Below the pieces are notes generated by a model that made no database searches, was not told the origin of the DNA, and saw nothing but the letters and a program-made list of their open reading frames with translations. This document shows positions 41,275 to 50,726 of a DNA stretch of 64,000 nucleotides, in pieces. The translations under genes and the position numbers were made by a program. Position 1 is the first letter of the stretch. Each line of letters begins with the position of its first letter. The DNA is taken from the NCBI GenBank assembly GCA_965237765.1, contig OZ250157.1, positions 62,001-126,000 on the forward strand, written 5' to 3'. This stretch comes from WTGJ01 sp965237765 (lineage in GTDB: Bacteria > Chloroflexota > Anaerolineae > Aggregatilineales > Phototrophicaceae).

Positions 41275-41302
41275 AAGGAGCCCGTCGATCGACGGGCTCC
41301 TT
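41275..41302. terminator. Perfect 28-base palindrome, bidirectional terminator
   Basis: Two exact 14-base arms starting AAGGAGCCC face each other with no spacer. It lies two bases after the methyltransferase stop and about 30 bases before the end of the convergent SH3b gene. It has little T-run, so the termination role is inferred from position and stem strength. Confidence 0.65.
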
Positions 41303-41332
41303 ACCCAATTCTATGGTATTTGCCGTCTGTTG

Positions 41333-42397
41333 CTAGCCCAGTGTGATTACGGATGGATTGGGGCCGCGCAAGATCACAAAAGCAGCCGAGACCCAACCCA
41401 GTTGACCTTCAGTCGTCTCGACCATGAACCAGCTACCGCTCTCATTGCTGGCCAGCACGTTCAGTTCAGAACCACCCGGCAGGACGCCAAGCACCTCTGT
41501 GTTGAAATGATCCCCACTACGAATATTCAAGAAGGGGATATTCACGACGGCCATTGTCGCAACCATTGGCGCATTCTGCGCAGCCACGGTCAACGGATAG
41601 GCATCGATGTAATCACCGCGCAAGACGATATAGTTCGAATGAACCCAACCTTCTTGATCTCTCACACGGGCATACAGCCAATTGCCGCCAGCATTCTGAC
41701 CCAACACATACAGCAGGGTACCGCCGGGCAATATCTCTTCCACTGCGTAGTGGATGCCATCGCCACTGCGCATATTCAGGAAGGAAGTATTCACAATGCC
41801 GTGATTCACGTTCGCCAAATTGCCATCTTCCAGGCGCTCGGCCGTCATGCTCACCGTCGCACCGCGAAGTATGACGTTAGATGTATTGAGCCAGCCTACC
41901 GAGCCATCCTCCAGCTCCACGTATACCCAGCTCCAATCCACATTACGTCCGATGAGCGTCGTGCTTGTACCGCCGGATAAGACTTGCACGATCTCGTAAT
42001 CTACCCCCGCGCCTTCGCGCAAGTTGAGATAGGCACTGTTCACCAGCGCGATATTCGGCGCGAGCGCTGCGAAATCCGCCCGCGCTACAATCGGGTAACC
42101 TCGTGCGCTCATGCTCCGCAATATCACATACGCCGACCGCACCCAGCCGCTCAGCTCGCCGTCGCTGACCAGATACCAGCTGGAATCAAGGTTGCGCCCG
42201 ATGATTTCGAGCTGCGAACCACCGTTAATAACCCCGAGCGAGGCGAATTTGACGCCATCCCCGCTGCGCAGGTTTAGATAGGAGGTGTTGACGATCCCAT
42301 AGGAGCCCGTCAATTCCTCCTCCGCAAACGCCAAACTCGGCAACAACAAAATTGCTATCAAAACGATGGCCAAGATGATATTTTTTTTACCTATCAT
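41333..42397 (-). CDS. Secreted protein with four SH3b repeats
   Basis: A 354-residue exported protein: a signal peptide (to about AFA at 26), then four bacterial SH3 repeats of about 80 residues. Each repeat opens with a variant of NTSYLNLRSGDG (also NSAYLNLREGAG, NTSFLNMRSGDG and NIPFLNIRSGD) and contains LxGGSxLxIIGRN-like and GWVxxxYVILRG-like segments. SH3b domains usually bind cell-wall peptides. No enzymatic domain is present, so a wall-targeting or sensing role is likely. Confidence 0.9.
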   Translation of the reverse strand: MIGKKNIILAIVLIAILLLPSLAFAEEELTGSYGIVNTSYLNLRSGDGVKFASLGVINGGSQLEIIGRNLDSSWYLVSDGELSGWVRSAYVILRSMSARGYPIVARADFAALAPNIALVNSAYLNLREGAGVDYEIVQVLSGGTSTTLIGRNVDWSWVYVELEDGSVGWLNTSNVILRGATVSMTAERLEDGNLANVNHGIVNTSFLNMRSGDGIHYAVEEILPGGTLLYVLGQNAGGNWLYARVRDQEGWVHSNYIVLRGDYIDAYPLTVAAQNAPMVATMAVVNIPFLNIRSGDHFNTEVLGVLPGGSELNVLASNESGSWFMVETTEGQLGWVSAAFVILRGPNPSVITLG

Positions 42398-42515
42398 GAT
42401 TCGATTCCCCTAGCACTCATATGCCGCTAATTCAGCGTATCAAAATTCGCCAGCAGGCGGCAATTCATAGCGCGTCTTGTTTCGGTTGTATTTGCGTTTG
42501 ATAATTGCCCGCGCT

Positions 42516-43616
42516 TTATGGCACCTTTGTAGGCGGGAGGCCCATGGGCGTCCGCGGCGGCAGGATGGCTGTGGGTGTTAAGCTCGCCGGGATGCTCGTT
42601 GCTATCGCTGTAGGACTGGGCGGGATTGGAGGTAACGGCACTTCTGTAATCACCGCGGGCGCGCCGCCAAGGCTGGTGACTGTCAGTGCGACGGGAACAA
42701 TCGCTACTGAGGGATCACTTGCCTCTCCAAGGTCAATAGGGGTTACCGTAGCCACCGGCAATTCTGTGATAGGTGCAATTGTCGGTAGCCCTGGTCCGAG
42801 CTCGCTCTCGATGCCACTGTGCTGTATCGTCAGCACGATCAGCTGCCCCCGCGCGCCCAGGTCCGAAAGCGTTTCGCCCAAATAGGTGACGCGCAAACCT
42901 GCCGCGTTCGCTGACTCTAGCCGCAATTCCGCCTCCGCTTCGAAGGCCAATTGATCGCCCATAAGCGCGAGGCCCTCATAACGTGTCTCACCATCAACGA
43001 CTGCGTTTAACCAACCACGCTGCGTGATATCGACGACGACCGATATGCCGTTCTCGGACGACAGATCTTGGTCATCTGCGACGCTCTTTGCTGGCGCGAG
43101 CAGCAAAGAGGTGGGCGACGGTATCAGGGATTGCTCGATGACAGTAGGAGGACTTCCGGCACCAGCGCTCGCAATAGAGGGCGGCGCTACGTCGCGATCA
43201 CCCAAGCGCGCCATGGCCAGCGCGAGCAATGCCAACACGCCGCTGAGCAATAACAACAACACAGTAATTATGAGCCAACGCCAGCGGCGCGATGCTCTCG
43301 CTTGCGGGCTACTTTTGCGCGGGTCTGCGCTGGTGAAATGGTGCGCCGGAGTGGTAGGCCGGGATATATCGCCCCCTTCTCGGGCGGCATCAAACCAGGT
43401 GAGGACCTGATTGGGATCCAGCCGCAGAAATCGCGCGTAGTTTCGAAGCATGCCACGCAATTGCAAGAGAGATACTCGGGCGCGCTCGAATTCGCCCTGC
43501 TCAAGGGCTACGAGGATTTCCTGTTTGATGTGGGTTTGGCGCGCGGCTTCAGCGAGGCTCAGTTCGCGCGCCAACCGCGCTTCGCTCAAAAAACGGCCGA
43601 GTGCCGCTGAGTCCAT
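42516..43616 (-). CDS. RodZ-like helix-turn-helix membrane protein
   Basis: A 366-residue protein with the RodZ layout. A cytoplasmic HTH_25 domain (LSLAEAARQTHIKQEILVALEQG, in two parts, residues 15-75) leads to a membrane helix near 120-140 and an extracytoplasmic DUF4115 domain (GISVVVDITQRGWLNAVVDG, then LRVTYLGETLSDLG). A long Pro/Thr/Val-rich tail follows. RodZ links MreB to wall synthesis. The identity as true RodZ is likely but not certain, as no mreB is nearby. Confidence 0.8.
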   Translation of the reverse strand: MDSAALGRFLSEARLARELSLAEAARQTHIKQEILVALEQGEFERARVSLLQLRGMLRNYARFLRLDPNQVLTWFDAAREGGDISRPTTPAHHFTSADPRKSSPQARASRRWRWLIITVLLLLLSGVLALLALAMARLGDRDVAPPSIASAGAGSPPTVIEQSLIPSPTSLLLAPAKSVADDQDLSSENGISVVVDITQRGWLNAVVDGETRYEGLALMGDQLAFEAEAELRLESANAAGLRVTYLGETLSDLGARGQLIVLTIQHSGIESELGPGLPTIAPITELPVATVTPIDLGEASDPSVAIVPVALTVTSLGGAPAVITEVPLPPIPPSPTAIATSIPASLTPTAILPPRTPMGLPPTKVP

Positions 43617-43646
43617 TTTCCTAATTGGTGAACGCGTGTTCGCGCA

Positions 43647-44300
43647 TCATTCCACAGGCTGAGCTTCACTCACGCCTCTGTTTTCGGTGATTCCCTTAGC
43701 ACCATCGTCGTCAACATTGCTCACTTCCTGCTTATCTTTGTCGAGCAAGGCAACCGCGGCGGCAACTTCTGCCTCGGCCTCGGCTTCAGCGCTATCCTGT
43801 GCTTCTTCCGCAACTGCACTCTCATTCGCTCGCGCTTCAAGGTGCTCCGCATAAGCATTCTCGTTCATGATGGTGATGCGCAGCTCGGGCGACAGATCAT
43901 TGCCCAGCCGCACCGGGACGCGATGGGTACCCGTCTCGCGCAGGCTCTGTTGACTGATGCGCCGGCGGTTGATATCTGCACCCGTTTTCTCTAGCAACGC
44001 GATGGCAATTTCATGTGTCGTTACCGAACCGAAGAGCGTGCCTGTGCTGGAAGCGCGCCGACCAAAGACCAGTTCCACATCATCGATCAATTCGGCCAGC
44101 TCGTTGATGCGCTTTTCAAGCGCTGCGCGTTTGGTGGTTGCCTGTTCACGCAAAACACGCGCGCGTCGCATTTCACCAGCTGTCGCCTTAACCGCCAGGC
44201 CGCGCGGGATCAAGTAATTGCGCGCGTAACCATCGGCAACATCGATGACCTCTCCCGCCACTCCGTGTTTATAAACGTAATCCAACAAGATGACCTTCAT
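43647..44300 (-). CDS. rplI: 50S ribosomal protein L9 with acidic C-terminal extension
   Basis: It starts MKVILLDYVYKHG, then DVADGYARNYLIPRGLA, the N-terminal rRNA-binding signature, followed by the long helix and a C domain with FGSVTTHEIAIAL. L9 normally ends near residue 148. Here about 68 more residues follow, rich in Ala, Glu and Asp (for example AEAEAEAEVAAAV), probably disordered. The gene lies 30 bases downstream of the RodZ-like gene start region on the same strand. Confidence 0.94.
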   Translation of the reverse strand: MKVILLDYVYKHGVAGEVIDVADGYARNYLIPRGLAVKATAGEMRRARVLREQATTKRAALEKRINELAELIDDVELVFGRRASSTGTLFGSVTTHEIAIALLEKTGADINRRRISQQSLRETGTHRVPVRLGNDLSPELRITIMNENAYAEHLEARANESAVAEEAQDSAEAEAEAEVAAAVALLDKDKQEVSNVDDDGAKGITENRGVSEAQPVE

Positions 44301-44393
44301 CGCCTGCCCTTCGCGCGTGGGGCGCGTCGCTCAATGTGCTACAGTGCGCGTCATCATAATGGCCACGCGCGCCAATCGCAAGGTTGTTTCGCG

Positions 44394-45353
44394 TCATTCC
44401 TGCGCCGAAGCGCGCAGCCTATCCACTACCGCCATGTTGGCGACAGCGTCCTCCGGTGCGAAGCGCGGTGGGCGGTTATCGAGCAACGAATCAGCGAAAT
44501 CTTCTACCATCAGCTGGTACTGATCGGCGGGCGGTATCTCGATGCTCGTCACCTCTGTGCCGCGTTTGATGATGATTTCCGTCACCTGATCGCCTTCCGG
44601 CCCAAAGCCATCCGGGACCTCGATACAACCTTCACTACCCCGGAGACGATACGCATGAGTGCGCTGTGAACGCATGCCACATCCAAAATTGCCGAGCACA
44701 CCGCTAGGGAATTGCAACGCTGCGGCCACCCATTCCTCCACGCCGAAATGTTCGAGCGCGCGTACGGCCGTCGGCTCTTCGCCTGTCATCAGGCGCATCA
44801 CATTCACGCAATAGGCGCCGAGATCCCGCAGCGCGCCACCTGCCATATCCACTTGGAGCCGCACATCAACCTTTCTCTTAATCGCGAAGGAAAACACCGC
44901 GTCGATGAGGTGCAATTCGCCAACAGCGCCTTCAGCCAGTACCTGCTTTACCCGGTTAGTACGCGGATGGAAGCGGTACATGAAGGCTTCTGCGAAGGGG
45001 ACTTCGCGCTCGCGGAAAGCATCGACCATCGTCTGCGCTTCGGCGGCGTTGCTGGCGAGGGGCTTTTCGCAGAGCGTCGGCTTACCCGCCTCGGCGCAGC
45101 GTATGCTCCATTCAGCGTGCAGACTATTCGGGAGGGGAATGTAGATGGCGTCCACATTTGGATCCTCGATGAGCGCTTCGTAACTGCCAAGCGCACGCGG
45201 GATTCCGTTCCGGTCGGCGAAGGCGCGCGCCGCCTCTACCCTTCGGCTGGCGACTGCCACCACCTCTCCATTGCGCGAATTGTGCATGGCCGGGATCACG
45301 CGCCAAGTAGCGATATTGGCCGTACTCATTACACCCCAACGGATTTTACCCAT
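44394..45353 (-). CDS. Gfo/Idh/MocA-family oxidoreductase
   Basis: A NAD(P)-dependent sugar-type dehydrogenase of 319 residues. The Rossmann N-terminus reads WGVMSTANIATWRVIPAM (one Gly of the motif is replaced). The catalytic EKP motif is in GKPTLCEKPLASN and the region AFMYRFHPR holds the conserved His. Substrate unknown. It begins 12 bases after the tag gene ends on the same strand. Confidence 0.88.
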   Translation of the reverse strand: MGKIRWGVMSTANIATWRVIPAMHNSRNGEVVAVASRRVEAARAFADRNGIPRALGSYEALIEDPNVDAIYIPLPNSLHAEWSIRCAEAGKPTLCEKPLASNAAEAQTMVDAFREREVPFAEAFMYRFHPRTNRVKQVLAEGAVGELHLIDAVFSFAIKRKVDVRLQVDMAGGALRDLGAYCVNVMRLMTGEEPTAVRALEHFGVEEWVAAALQFPSGVLGNFGCGMRSQRTHAYRLRGSEGCIEVPDGFGPEGDQVTEIIIKRGTEVTSIEIPPADQYQLMVEDFADSLLDNRPPRFAPEDAVANMAVVDRLRASAQE

Positions 45354-45365
45354 TTAGATGTTCTC

Positions 45366-45947
45366 CTATGATGCGAAAGCTGCGATCTCTTCGCAACGAT
45401 AGCAACTGGTCAGGTGATCGTTCACCATACCGCTTGCCTGCATAAAAGCGTAGCAGATCGTCGGGCCAGCGAATCGAAAACCCACCGACCGCAAAGCCGC
45501 GCTCATCGCCTGAGATTCCGCCGTCTCCGTCGGGATCTCGGCGCTAACCGACCAGCGATTCTGTTGCGGCGCACCGTCCACAAATTGCCAGAGGAACGCA
45601 GCGAAATCCACTCCTGCCGCTCGCAACGCTAGCAAGGCCCGCGCGTTTTCCACAATTGCACGAATCTTGGCTCGATTGCGGACGATCCGCCTATCCTGGC
45701 GCAATTCGCCCTGTTTCGCTTCATCGAAAGCGGCCACTCGCGTCGGCTCAAAGCCGACAAAGGCGCTACGGTAACCTTCTCGCTTGTGTAAAATCGTGCG
45801 CCAGGATAAACCAGCCTGCGCCCCTTCCAGGCAGAGCAGCTCAAACAAGAGGCGCTCATCGCGCAGCGGCAGGCCCCATTCTTCGTCGTGATAACGCTCC
45901 ATCAACACATCGCCACAGCACCAGGGACAGCGTTGCTGGGCCATCAC
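45366..45947 (-). CDS. tag: DNA-3-methyladenine glycosylase I
   Basis: A base-excision repair enzyme, about 193 residues. It starts QRCPWCCGDVLMERYHDEEWGLPL (over two lines of the fold), with the zinc Cys and His, LLCLEGAQAGLSWRTIL around the catalytic helix-hairpin-helix, and a C-terminal NDHLTSCYRCEE that supplies the last His and Cys. The start is ATG 45947 or the adjacent ATG 45944. Confidence 0.94.
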   Translation of the reverse strand: MMAQQRCPWCCGDVLMERYHDEEWGLPLRDERLLFELLCLEGAQAGLSWRTILHKREGYRSAFVGFEPTRVAAFDEAKQGELRQDRRIVRNRAKIRAIVENARALLALRAAGVDFAAFLWQFVDGAPQQNRWSVSAEIPTETAESQAMSAALRSVGFRFAGPTICYAFMQASGMVNDHLTSCYRCEEIAAFAS

Positions 45948-46030
45948 AACCTTTCATCGCCTGCGACGGTCAGAATAGCATACCGTGCTACCCTAACAGC
46001 TACCATGCGTAACGCCGAGTGGAGGTGAAT

Positions 46031-47227
46031 ATGCGCATACTCGTGCATTCTGGCAAAGGTGGCGTGGGCAAGACCAGCGTCTCCGCTGCGACGGCCATTC
46101 GCTGCGCAGAAGAAGGTCACCGTACACTCGTCCTCAGCACCGACGGCGCCCATAGCCTTGCCGATTCGCTGGCGGTCGAGCTCGGCCCCACGCCGAAGCA
46201 ATTGCTGCCCAACCTTTGGGGACAGGAGGTCGACGCGCGCTATTCCGTCGAGCAGCATTGGGGCGCGCTGCAAGCACAGATGACCTCCTTCTTCCGCCAG
46301 CAAGGCATCGATGAACTCCGCGCCGAAGAAATCACCATTTTGCCAGGCCTCGATGAAATCGCACATTTGCTCTGGATTCAGCAACACGCAGAGAGCGGCG
46401 CTTATGATGTCCTCATCGTTGATGCGGCGCCGACTGCTGAGACCTTACGCCTGCTCAGCCTGCCGGACGTGACCCGCTGGTGGTTCGAGCGCCTCCTACA
46501 ACTCGCCCAGGGTGCTCAACGCTGGTTGCAACCCATCGGCCGTTTGCTTGCCAGGAACGATTTCCCGGAAATCCAGGCTGCAGCCATTGAACAAGCGAAC
46601 ACCTTCTTCACTACGCTGGAGCGCGTGCGTGAATTGCTCAGTGACCCGGCCATCAGCTCGACGCGCCTCGTCGTCAATCCGGAATCGATGGTCATCAAGG
46701 AAACGCAGCGCATGCACACCTACCTCTGCCTTTATGGTTACGCGACGGACGCCATCATCTGCAATCGCATCATCCCACCAGAAGTAACCGATCCCTATTT
46801 TGCAAGCTGGCGCGCAGCACAATGCGCGAACATCGCCTATATTCGCGACGCTTTCGGCGAAATTCCACTCTTGCGCGCACCGCTCTTCGGTAGCGAAGTG
46901 ACCGGTCTGGGCGCCTTGCGCGAGCTGGCGAGCGAACTCTATGGTGATGAGAGCCCTACGCGCGTCTTCTTGGAACGACCGCCGCAGCAACTGTTGACGG
47001 CAGAGGACGGCAGCAGCACGCTCTCCATTGCCCTGCCATTTGCCGCACATGAAGACTTGGATCTTTTGCATAAGCGCGACGAGCTCACGGTGCGAGTGGG
47101 CAATTACCGCCGCAACATTGTCTTGCCCTACGCGCTCTGGAAGCAGGAAATATTGAAGGCTAGCTTTCGCGATTCCACGTTGTATCTGCGCTTCGAGCAT
47201 CCCGCCAAGCGCGAAGAGCAGCCGTAG
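46031..47227 (+). CDS. ArsA/GET3-family ATPase
   Basis: A 398-residue deviant-Walker-A ATPase: MRILVHSGKGGVGKTSVSAA, then the switch I-like STDGAHSLADSL and switch II-like VDAAPTAETLRLL. The C-terminal domain (IALPFAAHEDLDLLHKRDELTV region) is the small beta domain seen in many bacterial relatives. No arsB, arsR or CxC metal site is seen, so an arsenite pump role is unlikely; it may be a chaperone-like ATPase. GGAGGTG at 46020-46026 sets the start at 46031 over the GTG at 46019. Confidence 0.88.
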   Translation: MRILVHSGKGGVGKTSVSAATAIRCAEEGHRTLVLSTDGAHSLADSLAVELGPTPKQLLPNLWGQEVDARYSVEQHWGALQAQMTSFFRQQGIDELRAEEITILPGLDEIAHLLWIQQHAESGAYDVLIVDAAPTAETLRLLSLPDVTRWWFERLLQLAQGAQRWLQPIGRLLARNDFPEIQAAAIEQANTFFTTLERVRELLSDPAISSTRLVVNPESMVIKETQRMHTYLCLYGYATDAIICNRIIPPEVTDPYFASWRAAQCANIAYIRDAFGEIPLLRAPLFGSEVTGLGALRELASELYGDESPTRVFLERPPQQLLTAEDGSSTLSIALPFAAHEDLDLLHKRDELTVRVGNYRRNIVLPYALWKQEILKASFRDSTLYLRFEHPAKREEQP

Positions 47228-47234
47228 CGCAGCC

Positions 47235-48257
47235 CTAATAACCCCGCTCGCGCGAGATACGGTTGAGCAACGGCAACTTACTTATGTAGCGTTGCAAGTT
47301 TTCCGCAAAAATTGCCGCTGCTTTTTCACTGTATAGCGGGCTATTGCCGGAGACGTGGGGGCTGATGAAGACATTTTTTAATTGCCAAAAAGGACTATCC
47401 GCCGGCAGCGGCTCCAGCGTGAACACATCCATGGCGGCGCCAGCGATCTCTCCGCCCTGTAAAGCAGCGAGCAGTGCCATTTCCTCCACCACACCACCAC
47501 GAGCGACGTTGATGAAGACTGCTGACGGTTTCATAGCCGCGAAAACGGAGGCATCGATGATCGCCGCATTCGCCTCGCTCATCGGAATGGTGACAACTAA
47601 ATAGTCACATAGACCGGCCATTTCGGCGACGGCCTCAGCGGGGTAGATGCGCTCCGGCAATTCCCCTTCTGAATCACCCACCCCTTCTTCGTAGTATTTG
47701 CCACGAATCGCCGGTTGCATTGGATTGCGTTTGCTGGCCAGGATGTTCATACCAAAGGAAGTTGCCAGACGGGCGAGCTCCCGCCCCACGCTGCCGTAGC
47801 CGACGATGCCCAGCGTGCGACCACGTAAGGGCAATGGCATAAAATCGCGCCAGGATTCCTTAGTCCAATGCGCCCGCGCCTGGTGTTCCAGCATCATCGG
47901 CAGGTTGTAAGCGAAAGCGAGCATCATCATCAGACAATACTCGGCCATTTGCGTGGCGTGGATGCCGCTCACCGTCGTGATTTCTACGTCATCTCGCTGC
48001 GATATTGGTTGGCGCATGGCTCGATCGGCCCCGGCGCTATTCAATTGGATCCAGCGCAAGTTGGGCGCGATCTCCGGCGCAGGATATATGCTGTTCGCCG
48101 AATAAAGCACCTCAACTCGTTCCCAGATGGAATCCGGTAAGTCTCGATATTGTTGGTGTATCGAAAACCGTGGCGAGACCGCGCGCAACAGTTTCATCAA
48201 TTCTTCTGAGAAATCAGCGGTCACCAGTACGTGGATTTTGTGCTCGTTATCCGTCAT
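47235..48257 (-). CDS. D-2-hydroxyacid dehydrogenase
   Basis: A 340-residue NAD-dependent dehydrogenase. The nucleotide-binding loop reads GIVGYGSVGRELARLA, and the catalytic Arg (INVARGGVVEE), Glu and His (ISPHVSGNSPLY) are visible. Similar to glyoxylate/hydroxypyruvate reductase-like proteins. Substrate cannot be set. It converges with the ArsA-like gene and is divergent from fabI. Confidence 0.88.
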   Translation of the reverse strand: MTDNEHKIHVLVTADFSEELMKLLRAVSPRFSIHQQYRDLPDSIWERVEVLYSANSIYPAPEIAPNLRWIQLNSAGADRAMRQPISQRDDVEITTVSGIHATQMAEYCLMMMLAFAYNLPMMLEHQARAHWTKESWRDFMPLPLRGRTLGIVGYGSVGRELARLATSFGMNILASKRNPMQPAIRGKYYEEGVGDSEGELPERIYPAEAVAEMAGLCDYLVVTIPMSEANAAIIDASVFAAMKPSAVFINVARGGVVEEMALLAALQGGEIAGAAMDVFTLEPLPADSPFWQLKNVFISPHVSGNSPLYSEKAAAIFAENLQRYISKLPLLNRISRERGY

Positions 48258-48365
48258 CTCCGCCTCCGGATTATTGCGCTAATTATGCTGGACAATGGGC
48301 GCCTTGTCTAGCGAAAAGACACGGGCTTGTGCTAGATTCAGGCAGGTACAGGAAGGATTCCGACA

Positions 48366-49172
48366 ATGGGTTTGATGGACGGCAAGACAGCTCTGGTTTT
48401 TGGAGTCGCGAACCGTAATTCCATCGCCTGGGGCATCGCGCAACGTTTGCACGAAGAAGGCGCGCGCATTGGCCTCAGCTATGCTGGCGAGGCGTTGCGC
48501 AAGCGTGTCCTCCCCCTGGCAGAGAGCATCGGTTGCGATTTCGCCGAACCATGCGATGTTACGGATGATACAGCGATCGACTCCGTTTTCGCCAAGGCGA
48601 GCGCACACTTCGGGACCATCGATGCGCTTGTGCATTCCCTCGCTTACGCTCCGCGGGACGACCTGGACGGCCGAATGGTCGACGTTTCGCGCGTAGGCTT
48701 TCAACAAAGCCTGGATATTAGCGCCTATTCCCTCATCGCCCTCTCACGCCGCGCATTGCCCCTCATGCCAGACGGGGGCAGCATCCTCAGCATGACCTAT
48801 TACGCCGCGGAAAAAGTCATCCCCCGTTACAACGCCATGGCCATCGCGAAGGCCGCGCTGGAGCTGATCACGAAATACCTGGCCGCCGAATTGGGCGCGC
48901 AAAACGTGCGCGTCAACGCTATCAGCGCCGGAGCGATCAAGACGCTGGCGGCGGCCGGCATCCCTGGCTTTCGCGATATGCTGCGCTTCACCCAGCAGGC
49001 AGCGCCTTTACGCTCGCTCGTCCACCAACGCGACGTGGGCGACGCGGCGCTCTTCCTCTCTTCGGATTTGAGCCGTCAGGTCAGCGGTGAAATACTGCAC
49101 GTTGATGCGGGTTACAATATCCTCGGCTCGACAATCACCGACGAAATGTTAGCACAATTGAAACAAACGTAA
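48366..49172 (+). CDS. fabI: Enoyl-[acyl-carrier-protein] reductase (NADH) FabI
   Basis: The last reductive step in type II fatty-acid synthesis. A 268-residue SDR-fold enzyme with the FabI-type N-terminus LVFGVANRNSIAWGIAQ, the SLAYAPRDDLDGR region, and the Tyr-x6-Lys pair in PRYNAMAIAKAALE that separates FabI from ordinary SDRs. TLAAAGIPGFRDML near the substrate loop is also typical. Confidence 0.95.
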   Translation: MGLMDGKTALVFGVANRNSIAWGIAQRLHEEGARIGLSYAGEALRKRVLPLAESIGCDFAEPCDVTDDTAIDSVFAKASAHFGTIDALVHSLAYAPRDDLDGRMVDVSRVGFQQSLDISAYSLIALSRRALPLMPDGGSILSMTYYAAEKVIPRYNAMAIAKAALELITKYLAAELGAQNVRVNAISAGAIKTLAAAGIPGFRDMLRFTQQAAPLRSLVHQRDVGDAALFLSSDLSRQVSGEILHVDAGYNILGSTITDEMLAQLKQT

Positions 49173-49177
49173 TCGAT

Positions 49178-49459
49178 CTAAGTGAGCGGCTCGATTCTGA
49201 CGGCGACGGTACGATACCTGGCACGACGGAAGCGTTCGCGTATTTGTTGCCTTGTGTCTAACTCTTCGTCGAGCGTGACGCGATAACCCAGCGTCGGCAG
49301 AAAATAGCGCGTCTGCCAGCGACCATTGTGCTGCATGTTGCGGAAATAGACGAGACGTCGCTTGCGGTCCAATCGCCGCAACAGCCACTTCATGCCGCGC
49401 GCGTTCGTGCTCAGCAATTCCGTTACCAGTTGGTCAGTCGCTGTCGCCGTCAACGACAT
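49178..49459 (-). CDS. Small basic hypothetical protein
   Basis: A 93-residue ORF, MSLTATATDQLVTELL at the start, rich in Arg (LLRRLDRKRRLVYFRNM). GGAG lies nine bases upstream of the ATG at 49459. It fills most of the gap between fabI and xseA on the other strand. No family is recognised. It could be real, but support is limited to the ribosome site and codon-like composition. Confidence 0.5.
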   Translation of the reverse strand: MSLTATATDQLVTELLSTNARGMKWLLRRLDRKRRLVYFRNMQHNGRWQTRYFLPTLGYRVTLDEELDTRQQIRERFRRARYRTVAVRIEPLT

Positions 49460-49525
49460 CGCCGCGCTCCATCCTGTTTTCGCTAGTGTATACTCTGCGG
49501 ATAAGCGCGACCAGTGCGGTGAGAA

Positions 49526-50719
49526 ATGGAAATCTATTCGGTTTCGCAGGTAACGACTTACCTGCGCGATATCCTGGAAGAAGATTACGATTTGCAATCG
49601 CTCTCGGTGCGCGGGGAAATCTCCAACGCGACGCGCGCCACTTCCGGACACTGGTATTTCACACTCAAGGATAGCCAGGCGCAGTTGCGCTGCGTGCTCT
49701 GGCGCAACCAGGCCTTACAACAATCCCACGAACCGCACGAAGGCGCATCCTTCATCGTGAATGGACGCATCAGCCTCTACGAAGCGCGCGGGGATTTGCA
49801 GCTTTATGTGAGCAGCCTGCAGCCAGCGGGCCTGGGCGCGCTATACCAGCAATTTATGGGGAGCAAAGCGCGGCTGGATGCGGAGGGGCTCTTCGACCCC
49901 GAGCGTAAATTGCCACTGCCACCCTACCCACGTGCGATCGGCATCGTCACTTCGCCGGACGCCTCCGCGCTTCAAGACATACGCCAGGTATTGGGCCGCC
50001 GTTATCCCTGCGCGCGGTTGATCCTTAGCCCGTCACCGGTACAGGGAGCGACAGCCGCATCAAAATTGCGCCAGGCGCTGCTCGCCCTCATCGCCGATGG
50101 CCGCGCGGAAGTGATTCTGCTAAGCCGTGGCGGTGGCAGCCTGGAGGATCTCTGGCCCTTTAATGACGAGGAGCTGGCGAGAGCAGTCGCCGCCAGCCCT
50201 GTACCGATCGTGAGTGGTGTCGGACACGAAACGGATTTCACGCTCGTCGATTTCGCCGCTGACTTGCGTGCGCCAACACCTTCCGTCGCCGCTGAGTTAG
50301 CCACCCCGGATGCTCCCGCCCTGCGAGATCAACTGCGCCATCATCAAGCGACGCTCGCGCAACGTTTGCAGCATTACCTCGCGCAGCGATCGGGAATGTT
50401 GCGCGAGCTGGGCCGCGGCCTGCAACGCCTTTCGCCACGGCAACGCATCGGCAATTACCGGCAATTGGTGGATGACCGGCGGGCGCAATTGACCACCAGC
50501 GCGCGCCGCCGGCTCGCAATCTACCGCGAGCGGGCACGGGGGCGCGAGCAGAGACTGGCTGCGATCAACCCGCTCTCCATCCTCAACCGCGGTTATGCCT
50601 ACATAACGCGCGCGGCGGACGGCGCCCAAGTCGTCAGGGCCGCCGCGATTCAGACAGGCGAAGTGTTGGATTTGCATTTCCATGATGGCCGGCGCCGCGC
50701 CATCGCGGATGAGGAATGA
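49526..50719 (+). CDS. xseA: Exodeoxyribonuclease VII large subunit
   Basis: A 397-residue single-strand DNA exonuclease subunit. It starts MEIYSVSQVTTYLRDIL with an OB-fold domain (RGEISNATRATSGHWYFTLKD), then the catalytic domain (GIVTSPDASALQDIRQVLGRR, LLSRGGGSLEDLWPFNDEEL, SGVGHETDFTLVDFAADLRAPTPSVAAE, each as separate blocks), a long coiled coil and the C-terminal LNRGYAYI. xseB follows at once. Confidence 0.95.
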   Translation: MEIYSVSQVTTYLRDILEEDYDLQSLSVRGEISNATRATSGHWYFTLKDSQAQLRCVLWRNQALQQSHEPHEGASFIVNGRISLYEARGDLQLYVSSLQPAGLGALYQQFMGSKARLDAEGLFDPERKLPLPPYPRAIGIVTSPDASALQDIRQVLGRRYPCARLILSPSPVQGATAASKLRQALLALIADGRAEVILLSRGGGSLEDLWPFNDEELARAVAASPVPIVSGVGHETDFTLVDFAADLRAPTPSVAAELATPDAPALRDQLRHHQATLAQRLQHYLAQRSGMLRELGRGLQRLSPRQRIGNYRQLVDDRRAQLTTSARRRLAIYRERARGREQRLAAINPLSILNRGYAYITRAADGAQVVRAAAIQTGEVLDLHFHDGRRRAIADEE

Positions 50720-50726
50720 GACGACT

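Noticed and set aside
41333..42397. Four repeats in the SH3b gene as DNA repeats
   Set aside because: Similarity is at the protein level only; the DNA copies have diverged, so this is a domain array and not a repeat element.
46031..47227. ArsA-like ATPase as an arsenite pump component
   Set aside because: No Cys pair for arsenite, no arsB/acr3 or arsR neighbour; only one ATPase domain is present.
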